DNA of 7,676 nt from an uncultured Collinsella sp. (GTDB taxonomy: Bacteria > Actinomycetota > Coriobacteriia > Coriobacteriales > Coriobacteriaceae). Of the stretch, positions 1-4,532 are shown one piece after another. A model generated the notes under the pieces. The model searched no databases and was not told where the DNA came from. It saw only the letters and a list, made by a program, of their open reading frames with translations. Every line of letters begins with the position of its first letter. Positions within the stretch are counted from its first letter, which is position 1. A program made the translations under genes and the position numbers. The stretch is from the NCBI GenBank assembly GCA_900551975.1, contig URYA01000074.1, positions 1 to 7,676 on the forward strand. The letters run 5' to 3'.

Positions 1-1
1 A

Positions 2-244
2 CCGGATGGGACGGCTGTTCCGATCGAGGTTAAATCGGGCTCCTATTACCACGCGCACGCTGCGCTCGGTCATGTGCTTGATACGGCTGAATATGGCGTA
101 AGGCTCGGGATTGTTTTCTCGAAAGGCAACGTTGAGCGCAACGGAGCGGTTCTCTATTTGCCGCTATATGCGACCTGGGCCCTTTCGGATGTTTTGGGCG
201 ACTCCTGCGCCGAGGGGATAAAGCTGGAGGTCAAGCCGGTCTAG
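2..244 (+). CDS. C-terminal fragment of an AAA ATPase with DUF4143 domain (5' end outside window)
   Basis: Only the last 80 residues are present; the frame is open from base 2 to the TAG at 242-244. The fragment opens with PIEVKSG (residues 7-13), followed by a helix-like stretch YYHAHAALGHVL, then a strand GIVFS (residues 36-40) and a hydrophobic tail LYLPLYATWAL. The order of an E-V-K triad, a helix and an I-V-F-S strand near the C-terminus is what I know from the PD-(D/E)XK-like DUF4143 domain of ATPases that carry an AAA domain upstream. These proteins are common in gut bacteria and poorly characterised; a role in DNA-related or toxin-antitoxin-like functions has been proposed but not settled. 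The AAA part (Walker A and B) would lie to the left of the window and cannot be checked. The fragment looks somewhat less GC-rich than the genes to its right, which fits an accessory gene. The family assignment is moderately sure; that this is a real gene end is likely. Confidence 0.68.
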   Translation, partial: PDGTAVPIEVKSGSYYHAHAALGHVLDTAEYGVRLGIVFSKGNVERNGAVLYLPLYATWALSDVLGDSCAEGIKLEVKPV

Positions 245-256
245 GGCCAGTCCCGG

Positions 257-287
257 ATGTGACAAAGGGACAGTCCCTTTGTCACAT
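257..287. repeat. Perfect palindromic repeat, TGTGACAAAGG type, copy 1
   Basis: Two perfect 14-base arms (ATGTGACAAAGGGA at 257-270 and its reverse complement at 274-287) flank a 3-base centre, CAG. A near-identical copy lies at 2192-2224. It starts 12 bases after the stop of the DUF4143 gene, in the spacer between convergent genes. No U-tract follows the stem, so it is not a classical intrinsic terminator, although transcribed RNA would form a very stable hairpin. I recall this motif as a dispersed intergenic repeat in coriobacterial and other gut genomes; that is memory, not a search. It may be a REP-like element moved by a transposase elsewhere in the genome. Confidence 0.85.
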
Positions 288-291
288 TCAT

Positions 292-355
292 GAGTGTGGA
301 TTTTCTCCCGTATAGAGCGCACTTGAACGCTCAAAGTGGGAGATCATCCACGCTC
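292..355. repeat. Nested imperfect inverted repeat with inner hairpin
   Basis: The outer arms are 18 bases each (292-309 and 338-355) and match at 15 of 18 positions. Inside them is a perfect 5-base hairpin, GAGCG at 315-319 with CGCTC at 328-332. The element begins four bases after the palindrome at 257-287 and lies between two convergent genes. On the plus strand it is followed by GTTTTA (356-361), so it could terminate transcription of the DUF4143 gene. No comparable U-tract exists for the minus-strand phosphatase gene. Its long arms and inner stem also resemble the element at 2251-2303, so a dispersed structured repeat is an equally good reading. Confidence 0.6.
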
Positions 356-400
356 GTTTTATGCCGATGGCGTGGCACGTGCGTCCGCGTGCTCGCTTGC

Positions 401-847
401 CTATAACTGCTCGAGCATGGCCGTGCAGCCGGCGAGCACATCGCGGTAGGTGGCATCGAAGTTGCCGGTGTACCAGGGATCGGCCACGTCGCCGGGGCGA
501 TCGGTCCAATCGAGCAGGCGCGAGATCTTGCCATCGGGGTCGCTGCCAAAAATGCGACGCAGACCTCGCGCGTTCTCGGCATCCATATAGACAATGTGGT
601 CCCAGTTACCATACTCTGCGCGACGCACCTGGCGGGCGCGGTGCGCAACGACGGGAATCCCGACTTCACGCAGCTTGGCAACGGTGCCACGATGCGGCGG
701 ATTGCCGATCTCCTCGGTCGACGTTGCAGCGGAATCAATGACAAACTCCGCCTCGCGTCCAGCGCGGCGCACCAGCTCGGTAAACACCGACTCAGCCATC
801 GTCGAGCGGCAGATATTCCCATGGCAGATAAACAGTACACGTTGCAT
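401..847 (-). CDS. Low-molecular-weight protein tyrosine phosphatase
   Basis: This cytoplasmic enzyme of 148 residues would remove phosphate from phosphotyrosine through a cysteinyl-phosphate intermediate. The P-loop signature C-X5-R-S/T is at the N-terminus: CHGNICRST, with nucleophile Cys8 and Arg14. The general-acid loop near the C-terminus is DPWYTG, with Asp123. The length fits the bacterial family (about 150 residues). The DPWYTG loop and the absence of an obvious second catalytic Cys pair argue against arsenate reductase. The start was set at the ATG of MQRVLFICHG because it puts Cys8 at the usual distance from the N-terminus and has an AAGGA site 8 bases upstream. An ATG 15 codons further upstream is in frame but would add a non-conserved tail. 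The gene is 45 bases downstream of the MFS gene on the same strand, so co-transcription is likely. The substrate is unknown; in other bacteria such enzymes act on tyrosine kinases, exopolysaccharide machinery or stress proteins. Confidence 0.93.
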   Translation of the reverse strand: MQRVLFICHGNICRSTMAESVFTELVRRAGREAEFVIDSAATSTEEIGNPPHRGTVAKLREVGIPVVAHRARQVRRAEYGNWDHIVYMDAENARGLRRIFGSDPDGKISRLLDWTDRPGDVADPWYTGNFDATYRDVLAGCTAMLEQL

Positions 848-855
848 ATGCGGTT

Positions 856-860
856 TCCTT
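856..860 (-). promoter_or_regulatory. Ribosome binding site deciding the phosphatase start
   Basis: Read on the minus strand this is AAGGA within GAAAGGAA, placed 8 bases before the ATG at 847-845. It supports the internal ATG rather than the in-frame upstream ATG at 892-890, which lies almost against the MFS stop codon. Confidence 0.65.
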
Positions 861-892
861 TCGATCGCCATCATCGAGCTCGAGTATCGCAT

Positions 893-2134
893 CTACGCCT
901 GCGCCCTCGCCCGCTTGCGCTCCCAGCGAGCCAACTTAATCGTCACCAGCGTGAGCGCCCAGGCCACAAGCGAGAACACGGCACCGACCGCGCCAACGTA
1001 GGCAATGCCAGCTCCGCTTACCACGGCGCCGCCCACCGCGGTGCCAAACGAAATGCCGACATTAAACGCCATGGGTTCTACCGAGCTCGCGAGCACCATC
1101 GACTTGGGGTGGCGGCTGCGTGCCACGTCCATAAAGTGCGTGATGCACGACACCGAGAACAGGTACATGAGCATCGCCAGGCTAAAGACAAAGACAAGTG
1201 CGAGCGGCATGGCAGCGCCTACGGCAAACAGCCCAAACAATGCCGCCGCCTGCAGCACAAACGTCACAAGCAGCGCCTTCATGCCAAAGCGCGCATCGAT
1301 CCATCCGCCCAGGATGTTCGAGACCAGGCAGAACACGCCGTAGGCCATAAGCGTGGTACTGGCTTCGACCGTGCCCATGCCCAGCACCTGCTCAAGATAA
1401 GGCGTCACGTAGCCGTAGAACACATAGACCGACCCCACGCCAAACAAGAAGATGAGCATGCCAGTGATGATGCTCGGCTCGCGCAGCAGACCCGCCTGCT
1501 CGCGAAAGGTGGCAGGCTCGTCGGTTTGCCCGGCGCGCGGCATAAACGCCACGAGCGCTCCGCAGATCAAAACGGCAAAGGCCAGCGTGCCGTACATGGC
1601 CACGTGCCAATCGAGCGTGTCGGCCACAAATTTGCCAATCGAGGTCACAAAGACCATCGCCACGGAAAACGCACCGTACACTACCGAGATGGCAAGCGAA
1701 GTTTGCTGCGGGGACAGAAGCTCAGGGATGTACGTCACGCCTACGGCGAGCAGTGCGCCCGAGACGGAGCCCAGGACAATGCGCGAGATAAAGAGCACCT
1801 GGAAGTTGGGCGCCAACGCCATGACCAGGTTGCCGAGCACAAAGACGATGCTGTAGCACACGAGCAGCTGGTAGCGGCGAAAACGCCCCGTGCTGAGCGC
1901 GAGCACCGGCGTCGCGATAGCGTAGACCAGTGCGAACACGCTAATAAGTTGGCCTGCGGTGGCAAGCGATACGCCGAGTTCCGTTGCCAAGTCACTTTCG
2001 ATGCCGATGACCACGAACTCGGAGCAGCCGAGCGAGAATCCCAACAGCACGAGCAGCGCCAGGCAGAGCTTGGTGCGCGCAGGGGAGAGCGCGGCGGCGG
2101 TTGACTTACTTTTAGGCGTGGTTGCGGCGATCAA
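893..2134 (-). CDS. MFS transporter, DHA1-type (drug/sugar efflux family)
   Basis: This is an integral membrane protein of 413 residues with about twelve hydrophobic segments, the usual size for the major facilitator superfamily. It is predicted to exchange a small molecule for protons across the cytoplasmic membrane. The first half has a conserved EFVVIG stretch in TM1 (residues 39-44) and a motif-A-like loop STGRFRRYQ (81-89) between TM2 and TM3. The second half repeats the loop as GGWIDARFG (276-284). A polar linker (about 199-220) joins the halves and the C-terminus is basic (WERKRARAQA). The overall look matches the AraJ/SotB/YdeA-type DHA1 exporters; the substrate cannot be told. The start is the TTG at 2134-2132 because GGAG lies 8 bases upstream. 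A GTG three codons earlier overlaps that GGAG and has no site of its own. The frame stays open upstream to about 3061, but that part is non-hydrophobic and runs antisense to another gene. The phosphatase gene follows 45 bases downstream. Confidence 0.88.
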   Translation of the reverse strand: MIAATTPKSKSTAAALSPARTKLCLALLVLLGFSLGCSEFVVIGIESDLATELGVSLATAGQLISVFALVYAIATPVLALSTGRFRRYQLLVCYSIVFVLGNLVMALAPNFQVLFISRIVLGSVSGALLAVGVTYIPELLSPQQTSLAISVVYGAFSVAMVFVTSIGKFVADTLDWHVAMYGTLAFAVLICGALVAFMPRAGQTDEPATFREQAGLLREPSIITGMLIFLFGVGSVYVFYGYVTPYLEQVLGMGTVEASTTLMAYGVFCLVSNILGGWIDARFGMKALLVTFVLQAAALFGLFAVGAAMPLALVFVFSLAMLMYLFSVSCITHFMDVARSRHPKSMVLASSVEPMAFNVGISFGTAVGGAVVSGAGIAYVGAVGAVFSLVAWALTLVTIKLARWERKRARAQA

Positions 2135-2142
2135 GGTTGTCA

Positions 2143-2146
2143 CTCC
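2143..2146 (-). promoter_or_regulatory. Ribosome binding site supporting a TTG start
   Basis: Read on the minus strand this is GGAG, followed by 8 bases and then TTG (2134-2132). No ATG in the correct frame lies near. The spacing is the reason for choosing TTG over the GTG at 2143-2141. Confidence 0.6.
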
Positions 2147-2155
2147 AATGTCGCA

Positions 2156-2182
2156 TTGATAAGCGGGATTCAATCCCTGCAA
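2156..2182 (-). promoter_or_regulatory. Candidate promoter with 13-bp palindromic operator for the MFS-phosphatase pair
   Basis: On the minus strand TTGCAG (2182-2177) and TATCAA (2161-2156) are separated by 15 bases, a short but possible -35/-10 pair. The spacer is almost filled by a perfect palindrome, GGGATT-G-AATCCC (2165-2177). A dyad between the promoter boxes of an efflux gene is a common arrangement for a repressor site, but no regulator gene is visible. The promoter boxes are weak matches; the palindrome itself is certain. Confidence 0.33.
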
Positions 2183-2191
2183 CTCTAACAG

Positions 2192-2224
2192 AATGTGACA
2201 AAGGGGCAGTCCCTTTGTCACATT
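2192..2224. repeat. Palindromic repeat, TGTGACAAAGG type, copy 2
   Basis: Two 15-base arms (2192-2206 and 2210-2224) flank the centre CAG and match at all but the innermost pair, which would be a G-U pair in RNA. It differs from the copy at 257-287 by one base (G at 2206 for A at 270) within the shared 31 bases. It lies about 60 bases upstream of the MFS start in a divergent spacer, so terminator function is unlikely here. Two copies 1.9 kb apart in one window fit a dispersed genomic repeat. Confidence 0.85.
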
Positions 2225-2250
2225 GCGCTGCCGGCCAGTCGCCCAAACCA

Positions 2251-2303
2251 TCACAACATTCGATGAAAATCTCGAAAACGAGGAAAAGCGTCGAATGTTG
2301 TGA
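2251..2303. repeat. Nested inverted repeat with perfect 13-bp outer arms
   Basis: The outer arms TCACAACATTCGA (2251-2263) and TCGAATGTTGTGA (2291-2303) are perfect reverse complements. Inside is a second small hairpin, CTCG-AAAA-CGAG (2271-2282), flanked by A-rich single-stranded stretches. The total is 53 bases. A TTTT follows at 2307-2310, but no upstream plus-strand gene needs a terminator, since this is a divergent spacer. The architecture (long outer stem, A-rich internal loop, short inner stem) suggests a dispersed structured element or an RNA/DNA hairpin recognised by a protein. Its function is unknown. Confidence 0.75.
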
Positions 2304-2348
2304 CGGTTTTCGTGTCCGGCGCGGGTGAGCTTCGGTGTCGTCTGGGGG

Positions 2349-2354
2349 TATAAG
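2349..2354 (+). promoter_or_regulatory. Candidate -10 box for the 2396-3262 gene
   Basis: TATAAG matches the -10 consensus at five of six positions and lies 41 bases before the ATG at 2396. It would give a leader of about 35 bases containing the AAGGGG binding site. No convincing -35 box is seen at the expected distance, so the call is weak. Confidence 0.3.
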
Positions 2355-2395
2355 ACTAGCGAGTGTTTATTTGCGAGGCCTAAGGGGCGCCCCGT

Positions 2396-3262
2396 ATGGA
2401 TATCGATAACTTTGAATGGTGGTATAGCGAGGGTGAGGCTCCGGACGAGGGGTGGGACGAGCCCGCGCCGCGTGACGTGTCGAGCGACGAGGACGAGACC
2501 GGCAACGCCGCCGCCGACTCGGACGCCGCCCTCGACCCCGTCGAGCCCCTGACCTTCGAACAAGCTTGGGCCCAGGCCGAGGCAGACGAGGCCAAGGCCG
2601 ACGCTACGGCCACGCTCGGCGAGCCAGCCGACATGTCGATCTCGCCGGCAAAGACCCCGCAGCCGCGTCACACCATCGATCCCGACAGCACGGCATCCTT
2701 CAGCATTCTCGACGTGCCCTCGCAGGGCGCTCAGGCGCCCGCACCCACACGTCGCCCCAATCTGTCTCGCGAGGAAGATGCAGGACGCCGCTCGCCGCTC
2801 GGCCCCATCCTTATCGCCTTTATGGCCGGCGTTATCGCCTGCTCGGTAATTGGAAACGTCTGGAGCCATGTCGAGCAGCAGCGAAAAGACGCCGCCAAGG
2901 TCGAGATGTCTATCGAGCAATCGCTCGGCCGCACGCGCTCGGTACATGTGTCGGTCGAGGTCAAGGACGGCGCGACGTGGGACACCGCGCGCGGCGACAG
3001 CCAAATGCTCATCCACATCGTGGGGCGCACGCTCAAAGGGCAGGCGATTGACGAGTATCAATACGTCAATTCCGCTGGTGACGGCATCGAGCTCAAGCCT
3101 GGCGACTACGAGCTCACGGTCGATGAACCGCCCGTCGCCACCGACGGCACGCGCTTCCGCGCCTCAAAGCGCATGGTTCCCGTGAACTTTAACTCACAGG
3201 CGCCCGACACGGTCGACACCACACCGCAGGGCGGGTTCGACCTTTACGTAGATACCCAGTAG
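2396..3262 (+). CDS. Bitopic membrane protein of unknown function with acidic cytoplasmic N-terminus
   Basis: I do not recognise a named family for this 288-residue protein. Residues 1-70 are very acidic and Ala-rich (EGEAPDEGWDEPAPRD, SSDEDETG), followed by a proline-rich linker (about 84-122). A basic/acidic patch SREEDAGRR (124-132) precedes one clear transmembrane helix at about 134-156 (LGPILIAFMAGVIACSVIGN). The extracytoplasmic part (about 157-288) starts with a short helical stretch HVEQQRKDAAKVEMSIEQSL. It continues with beta-rich sequence including SVHVSVEVK (182-190) and a GDYELTV turn (236-242). That turn recalls Ig-like or SpaA/CNA-B-type domains, but the match is too short to call. 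No LPXTG signal or catalytic motif is seen. The topology suggests an anchor or sensor that links a cytoplasmic partner to the envelope. The start ATG has AAGGGG 8 bases upstream, inside the palindrome GGGGCGCCCC (2384-2393). The gene stands apart from its neighbours, with a divergent gene to the left and a 113-base gap to the right. Confidence 0.8.
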   Translation: MDIDNFEWWYSEGEAPDEGWDEPAPRDVSSDEDETGNAAADSDAALDPVEPLTFEQAWAQAEADEAKADATATLGEPADMSISPAKTPQPRHTIDPDSTASFSILDVPSQGAQAPAPTRRPNLSREEDAGRRSPLGPILIAFMAGVIACSVIGNVWSHVEQQRKDAAKVEMSIEQSLGRTRSVHVSVEVKDGATWDTARGDSQMLIHIVGRTLKGQAIDEYQYVNSAGDGIELKPGDYELTVDEPPVATDGTRFRASKRMVPVNFNSQAPDTVDTTPQGGFDLYVDTQ

Positions 3263-3312
3263 GCGCTCGCCGCTCATTCCGCTATGGCTACTCAATAATC
3301 GCCTGCCGTCCC

Positions 3313-3334
3313 GTCCCACCGCCAAGAGTGGGAC
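3313..3334. repeat. Hairpin GTCCCAC/GTGGGAC between the membrane-protein and mutarotase genes
   Basis: Perfect 7-base arms (3313-3319 and 3328-3334) enclose an 8-base loop. It lies 50 bases after the stop at 3262. It could help end the upstream transcript, but no U-tract follows. Its last two bases are shared with the next dyad (3333-3355), so the two stems cannot both form fully in one RNA. Confidence 0.5.
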
Positions 3335-3355
3335 AATAGCCCTCGACACTATTGT
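3333..3355. promoter_or_regulatory. Dyad ACAATAG-N9-CTATTGT upstream of mutarotase gene, candidate operator
   Basis: Perfect 7-base arms at 3333-3339 and 3349-3355 are spaced by 9 bases. The dyad ends 8 bases before the GGAGG site (3364-3368), which is where the promoter -10 region or transcript start would be expected. TATTGT (3350-3355) is a weak -10 match. An operator for a dimeric regulator is plausible; an RNA hairpin near the ribosome binding site is the alternative. Confidence 0.35.
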
Positions 3356-3375
3356 TTACTTTTGGAGGAAGTAGC

Positions 3376-4269
3376 ATGTCTACCGTCACTACCATCAAGC
3401 GCGGCGGCCTCACCGCGGCCATCGATTCCATGGGCGCCCAGCTCACGAGCCTTGCTCTCAACGGCAACGAGTATCTGTGGCAGGGCGACCCCGCCTTTTG
3501 GGGTAAGCACGCGCCCATTCTGTTCCCCATCGTGGGCTCACTGCGCAACAACACGGCAACGTCTGCGGCTGGCACCTGCGAGATGCCGCGCCACGGCCTC
3601 GCGCGCATCGTCGAGCACAAGCTAGTCGAGGTTTCGGAGGACGGCTCCTCGGTAACGTACGAGATCACCGATACGCCCGAGTCGCTCAAGGCCTTTCCGT
3701 TCCACTTTAAGCTCAACATGACCTATGCCCTGACTGGTGACGCCACGCTTACCCAGACCTTTGCCGTCACCAATACCGGCGACGTGGACCTGCCGTTCTC
3801 GGTGGGCGGCCACCCCGCGTTTAACGTACCGGCTCCCGGTGCCGAGGACGAGGCATTCGAGGATTACGAGCTGGCGTTTACCGAGGCTTGGACTAACGAG
3901 GCTCCCATCATCACGCCCGACGGTCTTATGACGTTCGAGGGCAGCTACAAGGCTCCCAATAACTCGGACGTGCTGCCCATCACGCATCGCAGCTTCGATA
4001 ACGATGCCATCATGTTCACCGATACCCCGGGCTCCACGCTTACGCTGCGCGGTCGCAAGTCGGGCCACGGCGTCAAGATCGACTTTGAGGGCTTTAAGTA
4101 CATTGGCGTGTGGTCTGCCGCCAACGACGCTCCGTTTGTGGCGCTCGAGCCCTGGACCGGTCACACCACCATGGACACCGAGGACGATGTCTTTGAGCAC
4201 AAGGCCAACACCATCACCCTGGCCCCCGGCGCTACCGATAAACGCAGCTTTAGCGTCACCTTGCTCTAG
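3376..4269 (+). CDS. Aldose 1-epimerase family protein (LacX-like mutarotase)
   Basis: This is a 297-residue, probably cytoplasmic enzyme expected to interconvert alpha and beta anomers of an aldose or a related sugar. The family's landmarks are present in order: GAQLTSL (20-26), the YLWQGDPAFWGKHAPILFP region (33-51) with IVGSLRNN, PRHGLAR (71-77) carrying His73, GGHPAFN (144-150) carrying His146, and ALEPWTG (256-262) carrying Glu258. In characterised mutarotases two histidines and a late glutamate do the acid-base chemistry; I assign these three by position. The length and the WQ-D-P-FW motif point to the LacX/YeaD-type branch rather than GalM proper, so the true substrate is uncertain. 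The ATG at 3376 has GGAGG 7 bases upstream; an in-frame TTG at 3352 lies ahead of that site and is not used. There is no sugar operon around it: it has its own upstream region and ends in a strong terminator, so it is likely a single-gene transcript. Confidence 0.92.
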   Translation: MSTVTTIKRGGLTAAIDSMGAQLTSLALNGNEYLWQGDPAFWGKHAPILFPIVGSLRNNTATSAAGTCEMPRHGLARIVEHKLVEVSEDGSSVTYEITDTPESLKAFPFHFKLNMTYALTGDATLTQTFAVTNTGDVDLPFSVGGHPAFNVPAPGAEDEAFEDYELAFTEAWTNEAPIITPDGLMTFEGSYKAPNNSDVLPITHRSFDNDAIMFTDTPGSTLTLRGRKSGHGVKIDFEGFKYIGVWSAANDAPFVALEPWTGHTTMDTEDDVFEHKANTITLAPGATDKRSFSVTLL

Positions 4270-4326
4270 AGGTTCCGCCGCTCGGTCGATGCCGCGCGCC
4301 GTCCAGAGCGATAATTTGTCATTCAT

Positions 4327-4366
4327 AAGGCAAGGCATAGACCTTCTGGTCATGCCTTGCCTTTTT
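4327..4366 (+). terminator. Rho-independent terminator of the mutarotase gene
   Basis: A perfect 12-base stem (AAGGCAAGGCAT at 4327-4338 with 4352-4363) continues inward, after a one-base bulge, as GACC-TTCT-GGTC (4340-4351). It is followed by a T-run ending at 4366. It lies 57 bases after the mutarotase stop and separates it from the ABC transporter operon. This is the clearest terminator in the window. Confidence 0.92.
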
Positions 4367-4532
4367 CATGCCACTTGTTCGCTCTGGACGTCGCTCGCCG
4401 GCATTGCCAAAACATCGGCGTCCCCAATGATTACCGTGTGTCTATTAATTTTTCGAGCTTGTGCTGCGCTGCTGGTCGCTGGCGTATATCCTGTTAAGTC
4501 GTCAGCATACGATTCAACAGGGAAGGCAGATT
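4367..4532 (+). promoter_or_regulatory. Upstream region of the ABC importer operon
   Basis: The operon promoter must lie between the terminator at 4366 and the ATG at 4533 unless there is read-through. The best box pair I can find is TTGCCA (4404-4409) with AATGAT (4426-4431), 16 bases apart. TATTAA (4443-4448) and TATATC (4485-4490) are other AT-rich -10-like sites without a good -35. No riboswitch or T-box fold is evident by eye. A GGAAGG ribosome binding site is at 4521-4526, 6 bases before the start. Confidence 0.3.

Noticed and set aside
257..355. CRISPR-like or tandem array
   Set aside because: There are only two adjacent, unrelated dyads with no regular repeat-spacer unit.
401..847. 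Arsenate reductase of the ArsC type
   Set aside because: The P-loop and DPWYTG loop fit a tyrosine phosphatase, the additional redox cysteines of arsenate reductase are not evident, and no ars genes are nearby.
848..892. Fifteen-codon N-terminal extension of the tyrosine phosphatase
   Set aside because: The internal ATG at 847 has a well-spaced AAGGA site and puts the catalytic Cys at residue 8, as in the family.
596..2104. Long plus-strand open frame of about 500 codons
   Set aside because: It lies antisense to the phosphatase and MFS genes. Its translation is rich in His, Arg, Gln and Lys with no domain, which is typical of the opposite strand of GC-rich genes.
2135..3061. In-frame N-terminal extension of the MFS transporter
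   Set aside because: It is hydrophilic, antisense to the 2396-3262 gene, and crosses two inverted repeats. The transporter is full length from the TTG at 2134.
4461..4532. GTG start upstream of the binding lipoprotein
   Set aside because: It has no ribosome binding site and would bury the Tat/lipobox signal behind 24 extra residues; the ATG at 4533 has GGAAGG.
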